Below are positions 1 through 5,326 of a stretch of 5,326 bases of DNA, in pieces. The DNA lies in NCBI GenBank assembly GCA_011064905.1, contig JAAKFW010000118.1, forward strand, positions 1-5,326. Reading direction: 5' to 3'. Positions within the stretch are counted from its first letter, which is position 1, and each line of letters begins with the position of its first letter. The DNA is from Candidatus Anoxychlamydiales bacterium. Lineage in GTDB: Bacteria; Chlamydiota; Chlamydiia; Chlamydiales; SM23-39. The translations under genes and the position numbers were made by a program. Under the pieces are notes generated by a model. It was not told the origin of the DNA. It saw nothing but the letters and a program-made list of their open reading frames with translations, and did no database searches.

Positions 1-1
1 T

Positions 2-94
2 ATTAGCATCCATTTTCCCGGTAAGTTTTTAAATTTTAAACAAACGCTTCCTCCCGGAACTAAAGCACCGGGTTTCCGCGTTGGAGAAGAGTGA
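2..94 (+). CDS. C-terminal end of an unrecognised protein (5' truncated by the window)
   Basis: Frame 2 of the plus strand is open from the window edge for 30 codons and stops at TGA 92-94. The visible tail ends in LPPGTKAPGFRVGEE. This stretch is clearly richer in GC than the spacer after it, as expected for coding DNA in this AT-rich genome. A strong intrinsic terminator begins only 6 bases after the stop, which is the main support for a real gene end here. The other two plus-strand frames are interrupted early. I do not recognise the family from so short a tail. The gene converges on the minus-strand operon to its right. Confidence 0.6.
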   Translation: MSIHFPGKFLNFKQTLPPGTKAPGFRVGEE

Positions 95-100
95 TGAAAT

Positions 101-135
101 TGCCAGCCTACATCTAGACTGGCATATTTTTTTTC
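101..135 (+). terminator. Rho-independent terminator of the plus-strand gene
   Basis: TGCCAG (101-106) pairs with CTGGCA (119-124). After a single C/A mismatch, CTA (108-110) pairs with TAG (115-117) around the loop CATC. The hairpin is followed by TA and then eight T residues (127-134). It sits 6 bases after the stop at 94, so it belongs to the plus-strand gene. Read on the minus strand the stem is followed by AATTTC, so it would be at most a weak terminator in that direction. Confidence 0.85.
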
Positions 136-164
136 TATCTAGATTAAACCGCCATAAGAGAGAA

Positions 165-191
165 TTTAAAATTCTATTTAAGAATTTTAAA
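165..191. repeat. AT-only inverted repeat between convergent genes
   Basis: TTTAAAATTCT (165-175) and AGAATTTTAAA (181-191) are perfect 11-base inverted arms around the 5-base loop ATTTA. On the minus strand it lies about 8 bases after the stop of the DUF2608 gene. It could act as a weak transcript end or 3' stabilising hairpin for that operon. The stem has only two G/C pairs or fewer, and the downstream tract (TTCTCTCTT) is not a clean U run, so the terminator role is uncertain. Confidence 0.5.
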
Positions 192-198
192 AAATAAA

Positions 199-960
199 TT
201 ATTTAACAATTAACTTTTTTGCTTCTTCATCAGATAGAATATTTTTTAGGTTTTTATGTTGCAGATCACAAATAAACCCCTGAAAGTTTTTCACTTTCTC
301 ATCTAAATGTCCATATCTAAGTCCCAAAAATTTAATCTTTGATTTTTTACAAAACTTTTCAACATCATCAAGATGATTTAATTTATCATCAATAAAAACT
401 ACAGATTTAGGCTTAAAATTAATCTTTTTTAAAAACTGATCTAAAACTCTTCCTTTTTCTATACCTTTTGCAAATAAAATTCCCTTTTTATATAAAACTC
501 CATTTTCAAAATAAAAAGTCTCCTTTTTAGGAGCAGTTTTTGAAAAATCAATCTTTAAAGAATCTAACTGTTTTATTGCAGCTAATGAAAAATCAGAATC
601 TCTAGTCGTTAGCCCCATTACTAAGGTGTTTTTCATTTGAAGATTCTCTAAAATATTTTTGATATCTTTTTCAACAAGTTTAACTTTAGTAATCGCTTGA
701 ATTTCATGCCAATCTATTAAAGTCTTTTCTAGAGCTTGATTTTTATCTAATCCAGAGTTTTCATATTTTTTCATTTGATGAAAAAACCATTGATCGGAAC
801 CAAGCTCTTGAATGGGTTCCATAATGGTATTATCTAGATCGAAAAGAAGCAGTTCATATTTATTTAAATAAGTTGTTATCTCTTTAATATTTTTAACCTC
901 TAGAATTTGAGAAAATAAACTGCTAAAAGAAAATATCATTAAAAAAAATATTTTTTTCAT
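199..960 (-). CDS. DUF2608-like HAD-superfamily protein with signal peptide
   Basis: A 253-residue protein with a HAD-type phosphohydrolase core, resembling the DUF2608 family seen in chlamydiae and legionellae. Residues 1-17 look like a Sec signal peptide (KK, then a hydrophobic run ending near LFSQ), with no lipobox Cys, so the protein is probably periplasmic. HAD motif I is LLFDLDNT (D41, D43). Motif II is GLTTRD (T118/T119). A motif III lysine is likely K165 or K169 in FAKGIEKG. Motif IV is VVFIDDKLNHLDD (D191/D192). The catalytic set is therefore intact and phosphatase activity is plausible, but the substrate is unknown. The start ATG overlaps the stop of the upstream SRPBCC gene by 4 bases (ATGA), so translation is probably coupled; the nearest purine-rich AAGGGA lies about 12 bases away, which is long for an independent ribosome site. 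Confidence 0.85.
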   Translation of the reverse strand: MKKIFFLMIFSFSSLFSQILEVKNIKEITTYLNKYELLLFDLDNTIMEPIQELGSDQWFFHQMKKYENSGLDKNQALEKTLIDWHEIQAITKVKLVEKDIKNILENLQMKNTLVMGLTTRDSDFSLAAIKQLDSLKIDFSKTAPKKETFYFENGVLYKKGILFAKGIEKGRVLDQFLKKINFKPKSVVFIDDKLNHLDDVEKFCKKSKIKFLGLRYGHLDEKVKNFQGFICDLQHKNLKNILSDEEAKKLIVK

Positions 961-1334
961 CGTAAATTCAGATCCCTTGCAAACTGCTTTAATGATACTT
1001 GAAGATTTTTTCTTATGTTTTTTGCAATAAGTGGTTTGATTAAAACAGCGAAAAATCCTTTTAATTGAACTTTACATGTAATCAAACTACCGTTTATGTC
1101 TTCTTCAACTATGTGATAGAACTTTAGTTTCACGAAATGAGAAAACCAAACTACCGTAAGCATATGATTCTTCTTTATATTTTCAATTTTGAATTTAATA
1201 CCCTTTTTTCTTTCATTTACAACATATCCTTTTTGATTTTCCACAAAGCCTTGCTGTAAATATTTATCTGCCCAAGCTTTAAAAACAACATTTGGCTTAG
1301 CAAATGTTTTTACTCTCTCTTCGATATTACCCAT
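957..1334 (-). CDS. SRPBCC (START/Bet v 1-like) family small protein
   Basis: A 125-residue cytoplasmic protein with the layout of a small SRPBCC ligand-binding domain. It has a first strand (NIEERVKTFAKP), then the short helix with VFKAWAD. Alternating strands follow around residues 38-95 (FKIENI, TVVWFSHFVKLKFYHIVEE, SLITCKVQLKG). It ends in a long basic C-terminal helix, IRKNLQVSLKQFARDL (107-122). The fold holds hydrophobic ligands in many relatives, but no substrate can be read here and no catalytic residues are expected. It is first in a two-gene operon and its TGA overlaps the ATG of the DUF2608 gene. The ATG at 1334 has no strong Shine-Dalgarno; GGG in GGGTAATCAAA is the best candidate. 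A good promoter lies 34 bases upstream of the start codon. Assignment is by fold pattern and wording typical of the family; function is not inferred. Confidence 0.82.
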   Translation of the reverse strand: MGNIEERVKTFAKPNVVFKAWADKYLQQGFVENQKGYVVNERKKGIKFKIENIKKNHMLTVVWFSHFVKLKFYHIVEEDINGSLITCKVQLKGFFAVLIKPLIAKNIRKNLQVSLKQFARDLNLR

Positions 1335-1367
1335 TTTGATTACCCATAAATATTGCTTTAAACAACT

Positions 1368-1396
1368 ATTGTAGAAAAATAACGATTTTTATTCAA
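1368..1396 (-). promoter_or_regulatory. Sigma70-type promoter of the SRPBCC-DUF2608 operon
   Basis: On the minus strand, TTGAAT (1391-1396) and TACAAT (1368-1373) are separated by exactly 17 bases. The -10 matches the consensus at 5 of 6 bases and the -35 at 4 of 6. The predicted start near 1361 gives a leader of about 25 bases before the ATG at 1334. This implies the pair is transcribed separately from the ATPase gene upstream. Confidence 0.65.
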
Positions 1397-1445
1397 ATTT
1401 ATCAAGAAAACAGGCAAAAGATTAACAAAAAAAAGTTATTAATTA

Positions 1446-2603
1446 TTATTTTTTTAATAAGGTTGAGTTTGGCAATAAATTTAAAAGAAATCCTTCAATT
1501 GGAATACACTGAATACCTTTATGAATAATTTTTTGTTCTCCTCTAAAAAGCAATATTGGAGTGCATTCAGGATAATCTTCTTTAAATGCTTTTAATCCTT
1601 TAATATCTTTTGAAAAAATATGAGAATTATTTTTTACTTCAATAGCAAAAAAACAATCTTTACCATAAATTATAAAATCTACCTCTAATCCCGATCTAGT
1701 TCTCCAAAAGTAAAGTTTATATTCTTCTTCCTGAAGATCCATCCAAGCATTTAAATGTTGAGCTATTAAACCTTCAAGAGCAGCACCTTGAACCATTAAT
1801 TGATTATCTAAAGGTCCAATCGGTCTAGAATAATTAAAAACTCCTGCATCAAAAAGATAAAATTTCGGATGAGCAGAAAGTGATCTTTTAGCCATTTTAG
1901 TAAAAATATCGATAGTAAACCCCAAAAGAAGATCTTTTAAAATCTGTATATAATTTTCAACAGTCGTTCTTTTAATTAAACATTCACGAGCTATATTAGT
2001 TGCATTTAGAATTGAGGCATGAGAGAACGAAATAATTTCTAAAAATCTTGCAAAATCTCCAACATTTCTAACTAACCCCTCTTCTTGAACTTCTTCTTTT
2101 AAATAAAGCGCAGCATAAGTTTTTAAAACTTTTTCATGCTCTTCAGAGCTCCATACTAAGGGCAAAAGACCTCTTTCTAAAGCCAACTCTAATGAAAATT
2201 CATCTTTTAATTCACTTGCTATAAAAGGATGAAATCTTTTTAGAATAGCTCTTCCTGCTAATAAATTTACTCCTGCCTTTTTTAGTTTTCTTGAACTAGA
2301 TCCAGTGAGTATAAATTGCACATTTTTTTTCTCTTCGATATAAGAATGAACTACATCGAGCAATTCAGGAATCTTTTGCACTTCATCAATAATTACAACT
2401 TTTTTATCTGGATTAGCAACTAGTAGCTCTCTTAATCTTTCTGGAAAAGCTTTATAATACCTCAATATCTCTGGCTTTAATAAATCTACCCAAATAGCAT
2501 TCTTGAAATGTTTTTTTAAATATGTAGACTTGCCAGTACCTCTAGGTCCAAACAAGAAAAAACTTTGCCTGGGTATTTTAAAAAATCTTTTTATATAACT
2601 CAT
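1446..2603 (-). CDS. AAA_14 / DUF4143 family ATPase
   Basis: From the ATG at 2603 this is a 385-residue protein of the common two-domain AAA_14-DUF4143 type, close to full family length. Walker A is GPRGTGKST (residues 19-27, K25). Walker B is VVIIDEVQ (69-76, D73/E74). A sensor-like FILTGSSSRKL follows (97-107). A helix-turn-helix-like segment lies near 203-221 (IARECLIKRTTVENYIQIL). The C-terminal DUF4143 part carries E-V-D (307-309) and E-V-K (322-324), the spacing of a PD-(D/E)XK nuclease-like core. The family's cellular role is not established; it is frequent in accessory DNA of intracellular bacteria. The start was chosen because GAGAGG precedes this ATG by 4 bases. A longer frame opening at TTG 2660 would begin inside the predicted promoter. 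It has its own promoter and is a stand-alone unit. Confidence 0.95.
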   Translation of the reverse strand: MSYIKRFFKIPRQSFFLFGPRGTGKSTYLKKHFKNAIWVDLLKPEILRYYKAFPERLRELLVANPDKKVVIIDEVQKIPELLDVVHSYIEEKKNVQFILTGSSSRKLKKAGVNLLAGRAILKRFHPFIASELKDEFSLELALERGLLPLVWSSEEHEKVLKTYAALYLKEEVQEEGLVRNVGDFARFLEIISFSHASILNATNIARECLIKRTTVENYIQILKDLLLGFTIDIFTKMAKRSLSAHPKFYLFDAGVFNYSRPIGPLDNQLMVQGAALEGLIAQHLNAWMDLQEEEYKLYFWRTRSGLEVDFIIYGKDCFFAIEVKNNSHIFSKDIKGLKAFKEDYPECTPILLFRGEQKIIHKGIQCIPIEGFLLNLLPNSTLLKK

Positions 2604-2627
2604 AAATCCTCTCAAAAAGCCATCGCT

Positions 2628-2671
2628 ATTGGCATTTTGAGTCTCATTATGCCAAATCAATTGGCATTTTG
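2628..2671. promoter_or_regulatory. Operator-like repeats over the ATPase promoter
   Basis: Three copies of the half-site ATGCCAA/TTGGCAT lie here. ATGCCAA (2649-2655) and TTGGCAT (2661-2667) form a 7-base inverted repeat with a 5-base centre, placed over the -10 and spacer. The 12-mer ATTGGCATTTTG occurs at 2628-2639 and again at 2660-2671. These direct copies are 32 bases apart, about three helical turns, and the downstream copy falls at the predicted transcription start. This is the layout of a repressor site with an auxiliary half-site. The regulator is unknown; autoregulation through the ATPase's helix-turn-helix-like segment is one possibility only. Confidence 0.5.
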
Positions 2672-2674
2672 CAA
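2646..2674 (-). promoter_or_regulatory. Promoter of the ATPase gene
   Basis: On the minus strand TTGCAA (2669-2674) and CATAAT (2646-2651) are 17 bases apart, matching consensus at 4 of 6 and 5 of 6 bases. Transcription would begin near 2639, giving a leader of about 35 bases before the ATG at 2603. Repeat elements overlap it, described separately. Confidence 0.6.
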
Positions 2675-2724
2675 TATTTTTGTTTTAGTTGCTGACAATT
2701 AGAGATTTAAATCATGCGTTTTTT

Positions 2725-3153
2725 TCAACTTTTAATATAAATTCCGATTATCTGAGCTTTTTCTATAATATGATCTTTCATAGCCATCTCTAAGGCCTTT
2801 TTACTAAACTCCCCTTTTAGATCCAGCATTGCATCTAAAGCATAGAGCTTGAAGAAATAACGATGGGTGCCTGTTGGAGGACAAGGACCATAATATCCAA
2901 CTGCGCCTGCTGAGTTTATCCCCTTTATCCCTAAAGAGGAGGCTTCATCTATTTTATCAGTAATTGGCATGTTATAGATTACCCAATGAACAAACGTTTG
3001 ATTTGGAGCATCTGGATCATCCATTATAAGAGCTAAAGATTTAGCTTCTTTTGGAATGTCTTCAAAAACTAGTTTAGGATTGATACCTTCTCCTTGGCAG
3101 GTAAATTTTCTGGGTATCATCTCATTATTTTTAAATACGCTTGAAATTTTCAT
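2725..3153 (-). CDS. YbhB/YbcL family (PEBP, Raf kinase inhibitor-like) protein
   Basis: A 142-residue bacterial phosphatidylethanolamine-binding-protein homologue, the normal length for the cytoplasmic YbhB type; no signal peptide is present. Family signatures are clear: FTCQGEGINPKLVF (17-30), the anion-site motif DDPDAP (45-50), FVHWVIYNMP (54-63) and GYYGPCPPTGTHRYFFKLYALD (86-107). Eukaryotic relatives bind phospholipids or kinases; the bacterial function is not established. The ATG at 3153 was chosen because AGGAG (3159-3163) stands 5 bases upstream. A longer frame from TTG 3180 would add nine residues without family similarity. It lies 50 bases after the stop of the YheT-like gene in the same direction, with no clear terminator between them, so the two are probably one transcript. 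Chlamydiae carry a homologue of this family, which agrees with the suggested host group. Confidence 0.96.
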   Translation of the reverse strand: MKISSVFKNNEMIPRKFTCQGEGINPKLVFEDIPKEAKSLALIMDDPDAPNQTFVHWVIYNMPITDKIDEASSLGIKGINSAGAVGYYGPCPPTGTHRYFFKLYALDAMLDLKGEFSKKALEMAMKDHIIEKAQIIGIYIKS

Positions 3154-3158
3154 AAAAG

Positions 3159-3163
3159 CTCCT
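3159..3163 (-). promoter_or_regulatory. Ribosome binding site of the PEBP-family gene
   Basis: AGGAG on the minus strand, 5 bases before the ATG at 3153. It fixes the start against the upstream TTG at 3180, which it follows. Confidence 0.75.
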
Positions 3164-3203
3164 AAATTTTGATAATACAACTACTTGAAAATTTAAAGAT
3201 TGA

Positions 3204-4169
3204 TTATTCTAAAATCCAGTCTAAAACAATGTTATCTATCCAATGAAACCCTTTTGACTTTCCCGGCATTCCAACATATCCAATATGACCACCTTTTTTT
3301 GTTCTGAAAAGATGAACATTTTTAGGCATCACAAAATTTTCGAAATCTTGCATTTTAATTATTGGATCGTCTTCTGAAAACAAGATATTTGTTTCAATTT
3401 CGATAGCAGGAATTAAATATTTAGCACTAGCTTTTTTATAATAATCTAAATTATCTTTAAAACCGTATTGAGGAACAGTATAAAGTCTATCAATATCCTG
3501 AAAATGAATTTCTTCAGGAAATTCAATTTTTTTAAGATCAGAGAAAAGCTTACATCTATGATCCATGTCCTCTTTTAAAAGCTTTATAAAATATCTCTCA
3601 TATACTCTATTTTTAGGAGAAGATAAAAGCTTGATACTCGAATAAAGATCTACAGGAGGATTTATAGCTATCGCTTTTTTTAAAAATTGTAAATTAGAAA
3701 TACTTAGCTCAGCCGCTAATTTTAAAGTAATATTACCGCCAAGAGAAAATCCTAAAAGTGTTAATTCAGATTCTGGAGTTTCGGATAATATAAACTTCAA
3801 AGCCTCAAATACATCATCGCTTTGTCCTGCATGATAAATTTTCCTAGATTTGCCTGTGCCTGAGCCGCAACCCCTTAAATTTATACGAATTGACCTAATA
3901 TTTAATTTTTCTAATTTTTTGGCCAGTCTCACTAAGCAAGCAGATTTATGAGAGCCACAAAGACCATGGATCATCAAAACGCTAGGATCTGTCTTTTCCC
4001 AATTTTTAGGGGTTGTAATCTCTAAAGCTAAATAATCGCCATCCGGCAACCTAACAAAGCTCGTATGAGATCTAGGTCCTCGTCTAATGGAAGGTAGCGA
4101 TCCCATAAACGTTTGAGGGAAAGAACCTTTTATAAATGGCATAGGTGTAAAATCTAATTCTTCACTCAC
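3204..4169 (-). CDS. YheT-type alpha/beta hydrolase
   Basis: A serine hydrolase of the YheT (UPF0017) branch of the alpha/beta-hydrolase fold, 321 residues from the GTG at 4169 and full length for the family. The match to E. coli YheT runs end to end. Numbered from the GTG, the sequence shows the N-terminal FTPMPFIKGSFPQT, MIHGLCGS at the oxyanion turn (H68-G69), INLRGCGSG, IYHAGQSDDV and the nucleophile elbow GFSLGGN (S142). It then shows VYERYFIKLLK, the acid in SEDDPI (D267/D268) and the catalytic His in KGGHIGYVG (H295). The triad is intact. The natural substrate is unknown; esterase or lipase-like activity is assumed from the family. The start is uncertain. The GTG has AAGGA about 10 bases upstream, TTG 4193 would add eight residues with a poor ribosome site, and ATG 4142 would cut into the conserved N-terminus. 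It is probably co-transcribed with the PEBP gene downstream. Confidence 0.93.
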   Translation of the reverse strand: MSEELDFTPMPFIKGSFPQTFMGSLPSIRRGPRSHTSFVRLPDGDYLALEITTPKNWEKTDPSVLMIHGLCGSHKSACLVRLAKKLEKLNIRSIRINLRGCGSGTGKSRKIYHAGQSDDVFEALKFILSETPESELTLLGFSLGGNITLKLAAELSISNLQFLKKAIAINPPVDLYSSIKLLSSPKNRVYERYFIKLLKEDMDHRCKLFSDLKKIEFPEEIHFQDIDRLYTVPQYGFKDNLDYYKKASAKYLIPAIEIETNILFSEDDPIIKMQDFENFVMPKNVHLFRTKKGGHIGYVGMPGKSKGFHWIDNIVLDWILE

Positions 4170-4224
4170 AAAACAACAATCCTTTTTAAACAATCTTTCT
4201 AATTGTTATTTTGAGAAAACATTA

Positions 4225-4230
4225 ATTATA
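4225..4230 (-). promoter_or_regulatory. Possible -10 element for the YheT-PEBP transcript
   Basis: A perfect TATAAT on the minus strand, about 56 bases before the GTG at 4169. No good -35 lies 16-18 bases upstream, and perfect -10 words arise easily in DNA this AT-rich. A second TATAAT lies inside the adjacent palindrome. Confidence 0.35.
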
Positions 4231-4245
4231 AATCAATATATTTAT

Positions 4246-4265
4246 TTACATATAATTATATGTAA
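4246..4265. repeat. Perfect 20-bp palindrome in the spacer upstream of yheT-like gene
   Basis: TTACATATAATTATATGTAA reads the same on both strands over all 20 bases with no loop, and the symmetry ends exactly there. It lies in the spacer between the USP-like gene and the hydrolase, about 16 bases upstream of the possible -10. A dimeric regulator site or a folding 3' end of the upstream transcript are both possible. The only G/C bases are two symmetric C-G pairs, so base composition alone explains part of it. Confidence 0.5.
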
Positions 4266-4326
4266 TTAAGAATTAATTATTAATAAACGCCGATAGGCCG
4301 TAATGACCGAAGAAAAAAATTAGCTA

Positions 4327-5326
4327 TTACTCTTTGATGTAGATGTAAAAAGCCCCTTCTTGAAGCAACTTTTCATAACTCATTTGTGATTCAGGAGCAA
4401 CCTCACCAATAACCTTTTCACCAAATAGTAATTTACAAATATCTTTTTTATACTCAACTTTCGGAGTTCCTGTGCCTCCTCCATTGAAATAATAACTCTC
4501 ATCAACACCATCTTTGGAGAAAATCACCCACGATGCATTATGAACATCACCCTCATTAGCAACAATAGATTGCAATTTATATCTTTGACCTTCAACTGTT
4601 ATATGTAAAGAAGGGATTATCTTATCATATGTTTTCTTTGCTTCATAACCTTTAGTGGTATGCCCACCTTGACGAGGATTTTGGATAAACAAGACTTCGT
4701 TTTTTGTTGTTCTTATCTTTCTTTCAGCTAATCTAGTATACTTTTGTAGTATCATGTCCTTAAACTCTTCAGCATTGGCACAAGAAGGCTTCCAGTCTGA
4801 AAGAACCTTTGTTAGAGAATTATAGCGAGCAAATTTCAGTTGAAAATACGCTAAAGCGTCTCGATCGTCTGATAAGTTTTTAATATTATCAATAGCTATC
4901 GAATAATTAGCTCTAATGTCATCTTCTCGTTGCATAAACTCTTGCAAGTTTACCTCTTTACCTGGCTTTTCAATTTTTTTAGAAAAAACAGCACAGATTT
5001 CTTCTGCTATTCGATCTATTGGAGAACCTTCTTTTTCACTCATATCCAAAAAAGTAATTTTATCATCTATATTAATCTTTAATTTTTTAAAAAGAGCCTT
5101 TAAAAACTCATCTGGCTGCAAGAATCTACCTTTCTCCCCCATGCCCATCACTAAATAACGAAGATCATCTAACTTTTTAGCTTCAACTCTACGATCTTTT
5201 GATCTAAGATCATTAGCGATTTGTATTAAATGCTTTCGTATATCTGTAGTGGTTTTATCTGTTTCAGGGCCAACGAGTAATAATTCATCAAAAGACGAAG
5301 TTGCACCCAACATATTAAATAATAAA
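4327..5326 (-). CDS. USP-type (peptidase C19) deubiquitinase-like protein, 5' end beyond the window
   Basis: The frame ends at TAA 4327-4329 and stays open through the right edge; four more codons (L L F N) precede the ATG at 5313, so that Met is probably internal and the gene is truncated by the window. About 332 residues are visible. Numbered from that Met, LQPDEFLKALFKKL (65-78) matches the USP segment QQD..EFL..LL, and NEVLFIQNPR (205-214) matches the P..L.IQLKRF strand. YKLQSIVANEGDVHNASWVIF (245-265) matches Y.L..IV.H.G....GHY.AY with H258 as the likely catalytic His. ESYYFNGGG (272-280) supplies N277 as the third residue, and AFYIYIKE (321-328) is the usual final strand AY.L.Y. The Cys box should lie about eight codons outside. 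The family removes ubiquitin from proteins; bacteria lack ubiquitin, so a host-directed effector role is inferred. No secretion signal can be judged. Helical inserts fill residues 90-200. Confidence 0.72.
   Translation of the reverse strand, partial: LLFNMLGATSSFDELLLVGPETDKTTTDIRKHLIQIANDLRSKDRRVEAKKLDDLRYLVMGMGEKGRFLQPDEFLKALFKKLKINIDDKITFLDMSEKEGSPIDRIAEEICAVFSKKIEKPGKEVNLQEFMQREDDIRANYSIAIDNIKNLSDDRDALAYFQLKFARYNSLTKVLSDWKPSCANAEEFKDMILQKYTRLAERKIRTTKNEVLFIQNPRQGGHTTKGYEAKKTYDKIIPSLHITVEGQRYKLQSIVANEGDVHNASWVIFSKDGVDESYYFNGGGTGTPKVEYKKDICKLLFGEKVIGEVAPESQMSYEKLLQEGAFYIYIKE

Noticed and set aside
51..74. CCCGG / CCGGG hairpin considered as a regulatory element
   Set aside because: It lies inside the open plus-strand frame, has a ten-base loop and is not followed by a T run; the real terminator is at 101-135.
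1421..1440. ATTAAC-A8-GTTATT considered as terminator after the ATPase gene
   Set aside because: Only four bases pair, the loop is the homopolymer itself, and no U tract follows.
2604..2660. Longer N-terminus of the ATPase from TTG 2660
   Set aside because: The extra 19 residues cover the predicted promoter and repeats, and the ATG at 2603 has a good ribosome site.
3154..3180. Longer N-terminus of the PEBP protein from TTG 3180
   Set aside because: The extension crosses the AGGAG site that serves the ATG at 3153 and does not resemble the family.
4288..4320. GC-richer patch after the USP-like gene, considered as its terminator
   Set aside because: The best minus-strand stem is four pairs including a G-U (GGUC with GGCC), and it is not followed by a U run; the run of T lies before it.
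4916..5158. 80-codon plus-strand open frame
   Set aside because: It is antisense to the USP-like gene, has no family similarity or ribosome site, and the minus-strand frame has clear motifs throughout.

Overview
This window is AT-rich, compact bacterial DNA. Every large gene lies on the minus strand; only the tail of a plus-strand gene enters from the left. The gene set is a periplasmic-type DUF2608/HAD protein, an AAA_14-DUF4143 ATPase, a YbhB/YbcL protein, a YheT-type hydrolase and a eukaryote-like USP-type deubiquitinase. Together with low GC and short spacers this suggests an intracellular or amoeba-associated bacterium. An environmental chlamydia (Parachlamydiales-like) fits best, since that group carries USP-type proteins as well as YbcL and hydrolase homologues. 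Dependentiae or Legionella-like hosts cannot be excluded. This assignment is inference from gene content, not from a phylogenetic marker.

Layout from left to right. Positions 2-94 (+) hold the last 30 codons of an unrecognised protein, followed at 101-135 by an intrinsic terminator. An AT-only inverted repeat (165-191) fills the convergent gap. Next come two translationally coupled minus-strand genes, read right to left: a SRPBCC/START-like small protein (957-1334) and a secreted HAD-like DUF2608 protein (199-960). They overlap by ATGA and are served by a good sigma70-type promoter at 1368-1396. The AAA_14/DUF4143 ATPase (1446-2603) has its own promoter (2646-2674), which is overlaid by an inverted repeat and a 12-bp direct repeat that look like an operator. 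The PEBP-family gene (2725-3153) follows the YheT-like hydrolase (3204-4169) by 50 bp and is probably co-transcribed with it. A 130-160 bp AT-rich spacer with a perfect 20-bp palindrome separates the hydrolase from the last gene (4327 to the right edge).

The last gene is the most interesting. Its open frame runs off the window without a stop, so the ATG at 5313 is probably internal. The visible part matches the USP (UCH, peptidase C19) fold from just after the Cys box to the final strand. It is therefore best read as a 5'-truncated ubiquitin-specific-protease-like protein, a likely host-directed effector.

I see no tRNA, rRNA, CRISPR array or insertion sequence. Apart from the possible deubiquitinase and the operator-like promoter, the content is ordinary.
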